A stretch of 45,428 nt of DNA from Paracoccus versutus (GCF_000763885.1 NZ_JRKO01000046.1:1-45428); one strand, 5' to 3'. Counted from the first letter of the stretch, positions 7,850-17,215 are shown. Program-made: numbers and translations. The notes: a model not told the origin generated them from the letters alone.

Positions 7850-8889
7850 ATTTCGCCTCGGACAATGCGGGCGGCGTGCATCCCCGCATCATGGCCGCGC
7901 TTGCCGCCGCGAACGAGGGCCATGTGCCCTCCTACGGCCAGGACAGCATCACCCGCGCCGCCCAGGACCGCCTGCGCGAACTGTTCGACGCGCCCGAGGC
8001 GGCGGTGCATTTCGTGGCCTCGGGCACCGCGGCCAATGCGCTGTCCCTGTCGCTGCTGGCGCCGGGTTGGGGCAAGGTCTTCTGCCATGCCGACGCCCAT
8101 GTGCAGACCAGCGAGGCCGGCGCGCCCGAGTTCATGACCGGCGGCGCCAAGCTTGTCCCGGTGCCCGGCGCCGGCGGCAAGATCACCCCCGAGGCGCTGG
8201 CCGAGGCGCTGGTGGTCCATGGCCGCGATTCGGTCCATGCCGGGCGGAACGCTGCGCTGACCCTGACCAACGCGACCGAATGGGGCACGGTCTACACCCC
8301 GGACGAGGTCGATGCCCTTGCCGCCGTCGCCCGCGATGCCGGGCTGGGGCTGCATATGGACGGGGCGCGCTTTGCCAATGCGCTGGCCGGGCTGGACGTG
8401 GCGCCGGCCGACCTGACCTGGCGGGCGGGCGTGGACATCCTGTCGCTGGGCGGCACCAAGGACGGCTGCATGGGGGTCGAGGCGGTGCTGATCTTCGACC
8501 CCGCGAAATCCGAGGAGTTCGAGTTCCGCCGCAAGAGGGCCGGGGCGCTGGTCTCGAAGCATCGCTATCTGGCGGCGCAGGTGCTGGCCTGGCTCGAGGG
8601 CGACCTGTGGCTGCAACTGGCGCGCCACGCCAATGCCATGGCGCATGAGCTGGCGCTGGGTCTGGCGCGGCTGCCGGGCGTGCGCATCGACCAGCGCGTC
8701 GAATCGAATGCGGTCTTTGCCACCATCCCGGCCGATCTGCATCGCCGCGCCTGCGCCGGCGGCCTTTGCTATCATCTGTGGCCGCACAGCCAGAAGGCCG
8801 AGGATGACGAGCCGGTCGGCGTCCGGCTGGTCTGCGGCTGGGACACGCGGCTCGAGGACGTGACCGGCGCCTTGCAGGCCCTGGCCTGA
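7846..8889 (+). CDS. Low-specificity threonine aldolase (PLP, fold type I)
   Basis: A 347-residue beta-eliminating lyase-family protein. N-terminal NFASDNAGGVHPRI and YGQD motifs are typical of threonine aldolases; the PLP lysine is K205 in SLGGTKDG, and HMDGARFANAL carries the PLP-binding aspartate. The expected reaction is cleavage of L-threonine or L-allo-threonine into glycine and acetaldehyde; stereochemical preference cannot be read from the sequence. The start overlaps the preceding stop in ATGA. It is the last gene of the rightward group and converges on cinA with about 110 bases in between. Confidence 0.92.
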   Translation: MNFASDNAGGVHPRIMAALAAANEGHVPSYGQDSITRAAQDRLRELFDAPEAAVHFVASGTAANALSLSLLAPGWGKVFCHADAHVQTSEAGAPEFMTGGAKLVPVPGAGGKITPEALAEALVVHGRDSVHAGRNAALTLTNATEWGTVYTPDEVDALAAVARDAGLGLHMDGARFANALAGLDVAPADLTWRAGVDILSLGGTKDGCMGVEAVLIFDPAKSEEFEFRRKRAGALVSKHRYLAAQVLAWLEGDLWLQLARHANAMAHELALGLARLPGVRIDQRVESNAVFATIPADLHRRACAGGLCYHLWPHSQKAEDDEPVGVRLVCGWDTRLEDVTGALQALA

Positions 8890-9001
8890 CGCCGCCCGGC
8901 GGGGGGGTGGCGTCGCCTTGGCCTTGGGCAGCCCGGCGGGCGCGACCTGATCTTGCTGTGTGGGTATACCGTCCGGCATTCGCCCCCGAATTGCCGCGCC
9001 C

Positions 9002-9469
9002 CTAGGTCAGCGCGGCCTTCAGCAACCCCAGCGCGTGTTCCACGGTGGCGGCGCGCACCGCGGCGCGGCCGCGGGGGCCGAAATCCACCGTCTCGGTGCT
9101 GACGCCGCTGGCATCGGCGATGCCGAAGCAGACCCGGCCCTCGGGCTTGTGCTCGGACCCGCCGGGGCCGGCGATGCCGGTGACGGCGACAGCGACGCCG
9201 GCCTGCGAACGGGCCAGCGCGCCGGAGGCCATCTCGGCCGCGATTTCCTCGCTGACCGCGCCGTGGGCCTCCAGTGTCTCGGGGCGGATGCCCAGCATCT
9301 CGACCTTGGCGGCGTTGGAATAGGTGACAAAGCCCCGGTCCACCGCGTCCGACGAGCCCGGCACGTCGGTCAGCCGCCCGGCGATCAGCCCGCCGGTGCA
9401 GCTTTCGGCGGTGGCGATCATCACCCCGCGCCTGCGCGCCAGGTCCAGGACTTCGGCCGGGTCGGTCAC
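9002..9469 (-). CDS. pncC: CinA-family nicotinamide-nucleotide amidohydrolase
   Basis: A 155-residue protein corresponding to the stand-alone C-terminal CinA domain (PncC), which deamidates NMN to nicotinate mononucleotide in NAD recycling. The ATAESCTGGLIAGRLTDVPGSS stretch near the N terminus, with the conserved Ser-Cys-Thr-Gly-Gly, and TGIAGPGG in the middle are diagnostic. The start is GTG at 9469-9467, overlapping the pgpA stop in GTGA, so translation is coupled. The N-terminal molybdopterin-like CinA domain is absent, which is usual for this short form. Confidence 0.93.
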   Translation of the reverse strand: MTDPAEVLDLARRRGVMIATAESCTGGLIAGRLTDVPGSSDAVDRGFVTYSNAAKVEMLGIRPETLEAHGAVSEEIAAEMASGALARSQAGVAVAVTGIAGPGGSEHKPEGRVCFGIADASGVSTETVDFGPRGRAAVRAATVEHALGLLKAALT

Positions 9470-9963
9470 AGCATCGGCTCCAGCACGGCATGGTAAAGCC
9501 CGGCCAGGATGACCGAGACCACGCCGGCGAACAGCCCCGCCCACAGGTCGTCCGCCATCACGCCCAGCGTGCCGCCGCGCCGGTCCGCGCGCCCGACCAG
9601 CCAGGGCTTCCAGATGTCGAACAGCCGAAACAGCAGGAAGGGCGCGACGAAGCCCGGCCAGGCCGCCAGGATCGAGACGCCCTTCTGCGCCAGCGGGATC
9701 ACGGTGAAGCTCATGGCCAGCCATTGCCCCGCCACCTCGTCGATGACGACCCAGGACGGGTCGCCGTCGGCGCTTTGCGCCAGCACGCGCGGCACCGCCC
9801 AGAAGCCCAGCACCGTCGCCAGCACGAAACCCGCCGGCACCAGCATCGGATGCAGCCATTCATAGGCCGCGACCCCCAGCACCACCGCGGCGGCCGAGCC
9901 CCAGGTGCCGGGCGCCGGCCGCAGGTGGCCGATGCCGAAGAATGTCGCGATCAACTTGTCCAT
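9466..9963 (-). CDS. pgpA: Phosphatidylglycerophosphatase A
   Basis: A 165-residue inner-membrane phosphatase that converts phosphatidylglycerophosphate to phosphatidylglycerol. The family motifs GHLRPAPGTWGSAAAV near residues 12-27 and VVIDEVAGQWLA near residues 70-81 are present, with about four hydrophobic segments. The start lies two bases from the ispDF stop, and the end overlaps the cinA/pncC start by four bases. The ispDF-pgpA-cinA order is a common arrangement in alphaproteobacteria. Confidence 0.93.
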   Translation of the reverse strand: MDKLIATFFGIGHLRPAPGTWGSAAAVVLGVAAYEWLHPMLVPAGFVLATVLGFWAVPRVLAQSADGDPSWVVIDEVAGQWLAMSFTVIPLAQKGVSILAAWPGFVAPFLLFRLFDIWKPWLVGRADRRGGTLGVMADDLWAGLFAGVVSVILAGLYHAVLEPML

Positions 9964-9965
9964 GA

Positions 9966-11108
9966 TTACCCCTTGACCAAAGTGACGGTGGCAATGGCGG
10001 CGATGCCTTCCTCGCGCCCGGTGAAGCCCAGCCGTTCCGAGGTGGTGGCCTTGACGCTGACCCGGTCGGGCTCGACCCCGACGATCTCGGACAGCCGCAG
10101 CGCCATGGCGCCGGCATGGGGCCCGACCTTGGGCCGCTCGCAGATCAGCGTCACGTCGGCGTTCGAGATCTCATAGCCCATCTGCCGCGCCAGCATCGCG
10201 GCATGGCGCAGGAAGATATGGCTTTCCGCGCCCTTCCATTGCGGGTCCGAGGGCGGGAAATGCCGGCCGATGTCGCCCTGCGCCAAGGCGCCATAGATCG
10301 CGTCGGTCAGCGCGTGCATCCCCACGTCGGCGTCGGAATGGCCCAGCAGCGCCTTGTCATGCGGGATCTTTACCCCGCACAGCCAGACATGGTCGCCGGT
10401 GGTGAAGGCATGCACGTCGAAACCATTGCCAAGCCGGATGTCCATCGCGTCCCCCAGGATACGCTCGGCCCGCGCGAAATCCTCGGGCCAGGTCAGTTTC
10501 AGGTTGTCCTCGTCCCCCGCCGTCACGGTGACGGGCAGGCCGGCGCGGATCGCCAGTTCCACGTCGTCCGCCGCGCCCTCGGGATGGGCGCGATGCGCGG
10601 CCAGGATGGCGTCCAGCGCAAAGCCCTGCGGGGTCTGGGCGCGAAACAGCCCCTCGCGGCTGGCGGTGCCGGTGACGCGGCCGTCCGCGGCCCGCCACAG
10701 CGCATCGGTGACGGGCAGGGCGGGGGCGGCGGCGGGCGCGCCGGCGGCAAGCGCCGCGACCACGCCGTCGATCACGCGGGGCGAAACCAGCGGCCGGGCG
10801 CCGTCATGGATCAGCACATGGGTCACGCCGCTGCCTTCCAGGCTTTCCAGCGCCGCGCGCTCGCTGTCGCTGCGCGTCGCGCCGCCGGCGACCAGCACCA
10901 CCGGGCCGGCAAGCTCGGCCAGGCCGCGCGCCATGTCCTCGGGCGCGAGCGTCACCACGATGCGCGGGAAGCCGGAAAAGGCGGCGATGCTGCGCGCGAG
11001 CACGCTTTGCCCGGCCAGGCCGCGCCATTGCTTGGGCAGGCCCTCGCCTGCGCGGGTGCCGCGGCCCGCGGCGGTGATGATGGCGGCATATGTGGCGGGT
11101 ATCGTCAT
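9966..11108 (-). CDS. ispDF: Bifunctional IspD/IspF of the MEP isoprenoid pathway
   Basis: A 380-residue fusion. Residues 1-221 are IspD (CDP-ME synthase) with AAGRGTRAGEGLPKQW near the start, HDGARPLVSP and TDALWRA. Residues 222-380 are IspF (MECDP synthase) beginning MDIRLGNGFDVHAF with the metal-binding DVH, then GHSDADVGMHAL and KATTSERLGFTGR. The two enzymes act at non-adjacent steps of the MEP pathway; the fusion is typical of alphaproteobacteria and some epsilonproteobacteria. I chose the ATG at 11108-11106 because it gives the canonical IspD N terminus; the open frame extends much further upstream but antisense to rpiA. Confidence 0.96.
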   Translation of the reverse strand: MTIPATYAAIITAAGRGTRAGEGLPKQWRGLAGQSVLARSIAAFSGFPRIVVTLAPEDMARGLAELAGPVVLVAGGATRSDSERAALESLEGSGVTHVLIHDGARPLVSPRVIDGVVAALAAGAPAAAPALPVTDALWRAADGRVTGTASREGLFRAQTPQGFALDAILAAHRAHPEGAADDVELAIRAGLPVTVTAGDEDNLKLTWPEDFARAERILGDAMDIRLGNGFDVHAFTTGDHVWLCGVKIPHDKALLGHSDADVGMHALTDAIYGALAQGDIGRHFPPSDPQWKGAESHIFLRHAAMLARQMGYEISNADVTLICERPKVGPHAGAMALRLSEIVGVEPDRVSVKATTSERLGFTGREEGIAAIATVTLVKG

Positions 11109-11264
11109 GGCCGCCAGATGTAGGTCAGCCGCCGCCCCGAGGCAATCGCCGCCGGTCAGGCGTTTCGTCGCGGCCAAAAGACGCAGCCGGTAGTGGCCCA
11201 TGGCGCGGCTTGTGCTTATAAGGACGGCCATGTGCCGCCTGCCATTCAGCCAAGGATTCCCGTC

Positions 11265-11990
11265 ATGACCGATCCCGCCGTCACCGATCTTTCCAAGGAC
11301 GCCGCCGCCCGCGCCGCGGTGGCGCTGGTCGAGCCGGGGATGCGGCTGGGGCTGGGGACCGGCTCGACCGCGGCGATCTTCGTGCGCCGCCTGGCGCAGC
11401 GGGTGCAGGAGGAAGGCTTTGCGCTGCGCTGCGCCGCGACCTCGAAGGCGACGGCGGAGCTGGCGACCGCGCTGGGGCTGACGGTCGAGGACCTGGACGC
11501 CATCGGCTGGCTGGACCTGACCATCGACGGCGCCGACGAGGTGGACCCGGACCTGAACCTGATCAAGGGCGGCGGCGCGGCGCATCTGCGCGAAAAGATC
11601 GTCGCCACCGCCTCGGACCGCATGGTGGTCATCGCCGACCAGGGCAAGGTGGTGGACCGGCTGGGCGCCTTTCACCTGCCGGTCGAGGTGATTCCCTTTG
11701 GCTGGCAGGCGACAAGGACGCTGATCCAGCGCGCGCTGGACCGGCTGGAGCTGACCCAGCGCCCGATCCTGCTGCGCAAGCGCGCCGATGCGCCCCTGCG
11801 CACCGACGAGGGCAACCTGGTGCTGGACCTGGCGCTGGAATCGATCCCCGATGCCGAGGCGCTGGCGGCCGAGCTGTCCGCGATCGCCGGGGTGGTTGAA
11901 CACGGGCTGTTCCTGAATATCTGCGAGCTGGCGATCATCGGCTGCCCGGACGGCTCGGTGGTGGAGTTGCGGCGCGAGGACATGGCATGA
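11265..11990 (+). CDS. rpiA: Ribose-5-phosphate isomerase A
   Basis: A 241-residue enzyme interconverting ribose-5-phosphate and ribulose-5-phosphate in the pentose phosphate pathway. All motifs are present: GLGTGSTAAIFV, TIDGADEVDPDL, IKGGGAAHLREKI with the catalytic glutamate region, and CPDGSVVEL at the C terminus. The start is ATG at 11265; an upstream in-frame methionine would add 24 non-conserved residues. The gene diverges from ispDF and overlaps gor by four bases (ATGA), so isomerase and glutathione reductase are coupled. Both relate to NADPH supply and use. Confidence 0.95.
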   Translation: MTDPAVTDLSKDAAARAAVALVEPGMRLGLGTGSTAAIFVRRLAQRVQEEGFALRCAATSKATAELATALGLTVEDLDAIGWLDLTIDGADEVDPDLNLIKGGGAAHLREKIVATASDRMVVIADQGKVVDRLGAFHLPVEVIPFGWQATRTLIQRALDRLELTQRPILLRKRADAPLRTDEGNLVLDLALESIPDAEALAAELSAIAGVVEHGLFLNICELAIIGCPDGSVVELRREDMA

Positions 11991-13387
11991 AATTCGACTA
12001 CGACCTTTTCGTCATCGGCGGCGGCTCGGGCGGGGTGCGCGCGGCGCGGATCGCGGCCAGCGAATACGGCGCCCGCGTCGGCCTGGCCGAGGAAAGCCGC
12101 ATGGGCGGCACCTGCGTCATCCGGGGCTGCGTCCCCAAGAAGCTGATGATCTTCGCCTCGCAGGCCGGGGCCGCGGCGGCCGAATCGCGCGGCTATGGCT
12201 GGCAGGGCGCGGGCGAGGGCCGCTTCGACTGGGCCGAGTTCCACGGGAAGCTCCTGCGCGAACTCGACCGGCTCGAGGGCGCCTATACCTCGGGGCTGGT
12301 GAATGCCGGGGTCGAGGTCCACATGCAGCGCGCCCGGCTGCACGACGCGCATACGGTCGAGCTGGCCGACGGCCAGCGCCTGAGCGCCAAGCATATCCTG
12401 ATCGCGGTCGGCGGCCGGCCGCAGCGCCCCGACATTCCGGGCAAGGAACTGGGGCTGATCTCGGACGACCTGTTCACGCTCGACAGGCTGCCGGGCCGGG
12501 TGCTGGTGGTGGGCGGCGGCTTCATCGCCTGCGAATTCGCCACCATCCTGCAGGGGCTGGGCAGCGCCACCGTGCTGGCCTATCGCGGCGATGCGGTGCT
12601 GCGCGGCTTCGACGCCGAGATGCGCCGCCATGCCACCGAGCAGCTGCGCGCCATCGGCGTCGACGTGCGGCTGGGCACCAACCCGGCGCGGCTGGACCGC
12701 GAGGGGGCGGGCGTCCGCGTCACCTTCGAGGACGGCGGCAGCGAGATCTTCGACGCGGTGATGTTCGCCACCGGCCGCGCGCCCTATACCAAGGGGCTGG
12801 GGCTCGAGGAGGCCGGCGTCCGGCTGGGCCGCAGGGGCGAGATCGCGGTGGACGAATGGTCGCAAAGCTCGGTGCCGTCGATCTATGCCGTGGGCGACGT
12901 GACCGACCGGGTGAACCTGACCCCGGTCGCGATCCGCGAAGGGCACAGCTTTGCCGACACGATCTTCGGCGCCCGGCCGCGCAAGGTCGACCACCGGCTG
13001 GTGGCCAGCGCCGTCTATACCCGCCCGCATGAGGTGGCGACCATCGGCCTGACCGAGGAAGAGGCCGAGGCCTGCGGTCCCGCCGACATCTATGTCGCCA
13101 GTTTCCGGCCCATGCGCTCGCTTTTCGCCGGCTCGGATGCGCGGGCGGTGATGAAGCTGGTGGTGGACGGCGAGACCGACAAGGTGCTGGGCTGCCACAT
13201 CTTCGGCCCCGAGGCGGGCGAGATGATCCAGATGATCGCGATCCCGCTGGGCATGGGCGCGACCAAGGCCGATTTCGACGCCGCCATCGCCGTGCATCCG
13301 ACGCTGGCGGAAGAGCTTGTGACCATGCGCAAGCCTTCGCGCCGCGTGGGGGCGGCAAAAATGGACAAACCCGCCGCATCGGCTTGA
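11987..13387 (+). CDS. gor: Glutathione-disulfide reductase
   Basis: A 466-residue FAD-dependent class I disulfide oxidoreductase reducing GSSG with NADPH. The FAD site is FVIGGGSGGVRAAR at the N terminus, the redox disulfide is C43-x4-C48 in GGTCVIRGCVPKK, the NADPH domain has VVGGGFIACEFA, and the C-terminal HPTLAEELVTM provides the catalytic histidine. The typical glutathione reductase order and length are kept. ATGA overlap with rpiA means coupled translation. The last residues (KMDKPAASA) are a short unconserved tail. Confidence 0.95.
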   Translation: MKFDYDLFVIGGGSGGVRAARIAASEYGARVGLAEESRMGGTCVIRGCVPKKLMIFASQAGAAAAESRGYGWQGAGEGRFDWAEFHGKLLRELDRLEGAYTSGLVNAGVEVHMQRARLHDAHTVELADGQRLSAKHILIAVGGRPQRPDIPGKELGLISDDLFTLDRLPGRVLVVGGGFIACEFATILQGLGSATVLAYRGDAVLRGFDAEMRRHATEQLRAIGVDVRLGTNPARLDREGAGVRVTFEDGGSEIFDAVMFATGRAPYTKGLGLEEAGVRLGRRGEIAVDEWSQSSVPSIYAVGDVTDRVNLTPVAIREGHSFADTIFGARPRKVDHRLVASAVYTRPHEVATIGLTEEEAEACGPADIYVASFRPMRSLFAGSDARAVMKLVVDGETDKVLGCHIFGPEAGEMIQMIAIPLGMGATKADFDAAIAVHPTLAEELVTMRKPSRRVGAAKMDKPAASA

Positions 13388-13445
13388 TTTTCCGGCCGAA
13401 GGCACCAGTTTCAACCAGACAGACATCAAGCGAGGCACGAGAGGT

Positions 13446-14651
13446 ATGGCAGGACAAGGCCCCTGGGGCGGCGGCGGAGATGACGGCAAGGGCGGCAAGC
13501 AGCCGCCGCAAGGGGGCGGCCAGCCCCCCTGGGGCAGTCCGGGCGGCGGCAGGGACGACCGGCCGCAGGGTCCGCGCCGCGGCGACCAGATCCCCGAGAT
13601 CGAGGAACTGGTGCGCAAGGGCCAGGACCGGCTGCGGGTGCTGATGGGCGGCAAGGGCGGCGGCGGTGGCAACCGCGGCGGCGGCCCGCGCCGGCCGCAG
13701 GGCCCGCAATTCCAGATGAGCCGCGGCACCTGGGGCATCGCGGCGCTGGCCGTGCTGGCGGTCTGGGCCTTTTCCAGCTTCTACACCGTCAAGCCCGAGG
13801 AACGCGCGGTCGAGCTGCTGTTCGGCAAGCCCGTGGGCACCGGCGAGCCGGGCCTGAACTTCGCGCCCTGGCCCGTCGTCACCGCCGAGGTGGTGCAGGT
13901 CTCGGGCGAGCGGACCACGGAAATCGGCACCGGCCGCGCCGGGCCGATGGATTCGGGGCTGATGCTGACCCGCGACCAGAACATCGTGGACATGGCCTAT
14001 CAGGTGGTCTGGAACATCTCGGACCCCGAGAAATTCCTGTTCAACCTGGCCGATCCCGACGACACCATCCGCGCCGTCTCGGAATCCGCCATGCGCGACA
14101 TCGTGGCGCGTTCGGAACTGGCGCCGATCCTGAACCGCGACCGCGGCGCCATCGCCGACGACCTGAAGCTGGCGGTGCAGAACACGCTGAACGACTACGA
14201 GGCCGGGATCAACGTGCTGCGCGTCAACCTGGACCGCGCCGACCCGCCGCGAGAGGTGATCGACAGCTTCCGCGAGGTGCAGGCCGCCCAGCAGGAACGC
14301 GACCGGCTGGAGAAAGAGGCCGACGCCTATGCCAACCGCGTGCTGGCCAGCGCCCGAGGCGAGGCCGCCGCCGTGATCGAACGCGCCGAGGCCTATCGCG
14401 CCGAGGCGGTGAACAACGCCGAGGGCGAGGCCGCGCGCTTCAACTCGGTCTATGACGAATATGTCAAGGCGCCGGAGGTCACGCGCCGCCGGATGTATCT
14501 GGAAACCATGGAGAAGGTTCTGGGCGGGGTGAACAAGGTCATCCTCGATGGCGAGGCCGGGCAGGGCGTGGTGCCCTATCTGCCGCTGGATCAGCTGCGC
14601 AGCGGGGCCTCGGGCTCCGGCAACACCAATACCGGCGGGGGGAACCAGTGA
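13446..14651 (+). CDS. hflK: FtsH protease modulator HflK
   Basis: A 401-residue SPFH/prohibitin-family membrane protein. The first 90 residues are an extreme Gly/Pro/Arg-rich low-complexity tail, followed by one membrane helix at about 95-116. After that comes the SPFH domain starting TVKPEERAVELLFGKPVG, and a coiled coil rich in Glu and Ala (RDRLEKEADAYANRVLASARGEA) at about 280-330. HflK and HflC form the large periplasmic cage around FtsH. The start has an AGAGGT ribosome site and ends in TGATG overlap with hflC. It begins 58 bases after gor. Confidence 0.95.
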   Translation: MAGQGPWGGGGDDGKGGKQPPQGGGQPPWGSPGGGRDDRPQGPRRGDQIPEIEELVRKGQDRLRVLMGGKGGGGGNRGGGPRRPQGPQFQMSRGTWGIAALAVLAVWAFSSFYTVKPEERAVELLFGKPVGTGEPGLNFAPWPVVTAEVVQVSGERTTEIGTGRAGPMDSGLMLTRDQNIVDMAYQVVWNISDPEKFLFNLADPDDTIRAVSESAMRDIVARSELAPILNRDRGAIADDLKLAVQNTLNDYEAGINVLRVNLDRADPPREVIDSFREVQAAQQERDRLEKEADAYANRVLASARGEAAAVIERAEAYRAEAVNNAEGEAARFNSVYDEYVKAPEVTRRRMYLETMEKVLGGVNKVILDGEAGQGVVPYLPLDQLRSGASGSGNTNTGGGNQ

Positions 14652-15772
14652 TGAACCGTGCAATCTCGCTTCTGGCGCTGCCCTTCCTGGTCGTGGTGGC
14701 GGTCCTGGTCATCGCCGCGCTCTATATCGTCGACGTGCGCGAAAAGGCGCTCGTCCTGCGCTTCGGCGAGGTGGTCGAGGTGCGCGAGGAGCCGGGCCTG
14801 GGCATCAAGGTGCCCTTCCTCGACAACGTGGTGAAATACGATGCCCGCATCCTGGGCCTGCCGACCCCGCCGATGGAGGTCACGCCGCTGGACGACCGCC
14901 GCCTGGTGGTCGATGCCTTCGCGCGCTGGCAGATCACCGACGTGGTGCAGTTCCGCCGCGCGGTGGGCTCGGGCGGTATCGAATTCGCGCAGCGCCGGCT
15001 TGAGCCGATCGTGACCAATGCGATCCGGCAGGTGCTGGGCTCGGTGCCCTCGACCACGGTGCTGTCGGACGACCGCACGCCGCTGATGAACCGCATCCGC
15101 GACCTGGCCCGCGACGACGCCCGCGACCTGGGCATCCGCGTCATCGACGTGCGCCTGACCCGCACCGACCTGCCCGAGCAGAACCTGACCGCGACCTATG
15201 CCCGGATGCGCGCCGAACGCGAGCGCGAGGCCGCCGACGAGATCGCCCGCGGTGGCGAGGCCGCGCAGCGCGTCCGCGCCGCCGCCGACCGCACCGTGGT
15301 CGAGCTGACCTCGGAAGCGCGCAAGCGGGCCGAGGTGGTGCGCGGCGAGGCGGATGCCCGCCGCAACGCCATCTATGCTGACGCTTTCGGCCGCGATCCC
15401 GAGTTCTTTGCCTTCACCCGCTCGATGACCTCCTATGAGCGGGCGCTGAAGGGCGAGAACAGCTCGCTGGTGATCCAGCCCCAGGGCGAGTTCTTCGACT
15501 ACCTGCGCAATGACGGTGCGGACCGGGCCAATCCGGTGCCGGTGCCGCCGCCCGCCGCCACCGAGTCGGAGTCCGAGTCGGAGGAGGAGCCGCAGACCGA
15601 AGGCGCGCTGCAACCGGGCGAGACCCCGGCGCCGGCCGAAACCGACCGCACCGGCCAGCCCCTGGGCTCCAGCGCCGGGGTGACGCTGACGCCGCTGCCG
15701 GAATCGCTGGCCAGCCCGCCGCAGGAAGAGCCGGTGGTGCCGCCCGCCCCGACGCCGGCCCCGGCCGACTGA
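14651..15772 (+). CDS. hflC: FtsH protease modulator HflC with acidic, Pro-rich tail
   Basis: A 373-residue partner of HflK. A membrane helix lies at about residues 7-25, followed by the SPFH core (YIVDVREKALVLRFGEV), a long Ala/Glu/Arg coiled coil, and SMTSYERALKG near residue 260. The usual protein ends soon after this. Here an extra tail of about 80 residues follows, first a Ser-Glu alternation (residues about 302-310), then Pro/Glu/Ala-rich. I use the ATG at 14651 (TGATG overlap with hflK) rather than the in-frame GTG one codon upstream. A strong terminator follows. Confidence 0.94.
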   Translation: MNRAISLLALPFLVVVAVLVIAALYIVDVREKALVLRFGEVVEVREEPGLGIKVPFLDNVVKYDARILGLPTPPMEVTPLDDRRLVVDAFARWQITDVVQFRRAVGSGGIEFAQRRLEPIVTNAIRQVLGSVPSTTVLSDDRTPLMNRIRDLARDDARDLGIRVIDVRLTRTDLPEQNLTATYARMRAEREREAADEIARGGEAAQRVRAAADRTVVELTSEARKRAEVVRGEADARRNAIYADAFGRDPEFFAFTRSMTSYERALKGENSSLVIQPQGEFFDYLRNDGADRANPVPVPPPAATESESESEEEPQTEGALQPGETPAPAETDRTGQPLGSSAGVTLTPLPESLASPPQEEPVVPPAPTPAPAD

Positions 15773-15800
15773 TCCGCGGGACGAACAGCGCAAAAGGAAA

Positions 15801-15830
15801 GGCGGGACGCGGCTTGCGTCCCGCCTTTTT
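15801..15830. terminator. Bidirectional rho-independent terminator between hflC and the AI-2E exporter
   Basis: A perfect 10-bp stem GGCGGGACGC / GCGTCCCGCC with a GGCTT loop is followed by TTTTT on the plus strand and, on the minus strand, by CTTTCCTTTT. It lies between two convergent genes and can serve both hflC (+) and the AI-2E family gene (-). Confidence 0.93.
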
Positions 15831-15848
15831 CATGCCGGGGGCCGGCGG

Positions 15849-17039
15849 TCACTCCAGGCCGATGAGCTTGCTGTCCTGCCGCTGTTCCTCTTCCGACAGT
15901 TCGCGCTGCCATTCCCGCCAGATCGAGACCAGCAGCGCCATCAGCACCGGGCCGACGAACAGCCCGACGATGCCCATGGTCTTGACCCCGCCGATCAACC
16001 CGAAAAAGGTCGGCAGGAAGGGCAGCTTGACCGGACCGCCGACCAGGACCGGGCGGATGGTCTTGTCCACCACGAACAGCTCGCAGGTGCCCCAGATGAA
16101 CAGCGCCGCTCCGGCAAAGGGCGTGCCGCTGGCCACCAGATAGGCCGAGACCAGGGTGAAGGACAGCGGCGCGCCGCCGGGGATCAGCGCCATGAAGCCG
16201 GTGATGACGCCGAATGTCACCGGCGAGGGCACGCCGGCCAGCCAATAGGCGATGCCCAGGATCACCCCCTCGCCGATGGCGATCAGCGTCATGCCGGTCA
16301 CGGTCGAGCTGATGGTGGCGGGCACCACGCGCGACAGCCGGCTCCAGCGGTCGGGCAGGATGCGGCGGCCGACCTGGTCGATCTGCGCCACGATCCTGTC
16401 GCCGTCGCGGTAAAGCACGAACAGCGTGATCAGCATGAACAGCAGCGTCAGGGCCAGGTGGAAGGCCAGCGTGCCCGCCGTCACCGCGCCGCGGTAGATC
16501 GCGCCGATGTTCGAGCCGCTGACCAGCTGCACGATCTCGCTGATGCCGCCGGGGCGGCCGACATAGGTCTGCCAGTTCTCGTCCAGCCAGTCGCCGACCT
16601 GCGGCAGCTCGACCATCCAGCCCGGCGTCGGCGCGCCCGAGCTGTTGACCACGATCGCCCAGTTGATCCAGTCGCGCAGCTCGCGGAAGGCATAGATCAG
16701 CGCCATGGCGATGGGGATCAGCAGGAAGCAGACCAGCACCAGCACCAGCAGCGTGGCCGCGCCGGTGCGGCCCAGGTTCAGCTGGTGGGCCGCGCGCTCG
16801 CGCAGGGGCCAGCTGGCCAGCGCGATCACCATGGCCGCCAGCACCGGCACCAGGAAGCCGTGGAAGAAGTAGATCGAGGCCGCCACGATGGCCAGCAGCA
16901 GCCAGCGCGCGGCCGAGATATTGGTCAGCAGGGGCGGCCGGTGCAGGCGCAGACCGACCTGTTTCGGGCTTTGCTGCAGGGCAGCGGCGGGGTTCGGCTC
17001 GGTCGTGGTCGTGGGTTTCGGCATTTCGCCTGTCGTCAT
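15849..17039 (-). CDS. AI-2E family transporter (PerM/YhhT-like)
   Basis: A 396-residue inner-membrane protein with about eight hydrophobic segments. They start with LLLAIVAASIYFFHGFLVPVLAAM near residue 50 and end with a GGVKTMGIVGLFVGPVLMALL motif near residue 360, which is the conserved C-terminal family signature. The N-terminal 35 residues are Thr/Pro-rich and cytoplasmic; the C terminus is charged. Members include the autoinducer-2 exporter TqsA and Na+/H+ antiporters, so the substrate is uncertain. The ATG at 17039-17037 is chosen; a possible upstream methionine adds a non-conserved Arg/Gly stretch. Confidence 0.9.
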   Translation of the reverse strand: MTTGEMPKPTTTTEPNPAAALQQSPKQVGLRLHRPPLLTNISAARWLLLAIVAASIYFFHGFLVPVLAAMVIALASWPLRERAAHQLNLGRTGAATLLVLVLVCFLLIPIAMALIYAFRELRDWINWAIVVNSSGAPTPGWMVELPQVGDWLDENWQTYVGRPGGISEIVQLVSGSNIGAIYRGAVTAGTLAFHLALTLLFMLITLFVLYRDGDRIVAQIDQVGRRILPDRWSRLSRVVPATISSTVTGMTLIAIGEGVILGIAYWLAGVPSPVTFGVITGFMALIPGGAPLSFTLVSAYLVASGTPFAGAALFIWGTCELFVVDKTIRPVLVGGPVKLPFLPTFFGLIGGVKTMGIVGLFVGPVLMALLVSIWREWQRELSEEEQRQDSKLIGLE

Positions 17040-17180
17040 GGTTCCCGGTCCTGACTGCGGGCGGCTCGCGCGCCCGCCCTGTCGCAACGAGATAACATCT
17101 GGCCCCCGGCTGCAAGACGGAATGCCGCCTTGGGCCCGGCCGCTCCCGGATTTCCCGGCTCACGATCCTGTGGGCGGCGC

Positions 17181-17209
17181 GTGACAGCCGCGGCCATCCG
17201 CGCTAACCT
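17181..17209 (+). promoter_or_regulatory. Probable promoter of the riboswitch-tenA transcript
   Basis: GTGACA (5 of 6 to the -35 consensus) is separated by 17 bases from TAACCT (weak -10). Transcription would begin at about 17216, which is the first base of the riboswitch fold. The position relative to the aptamer is the best support. Confidence 0.55.
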
Positions 17210-17215
17210 TGGCGC

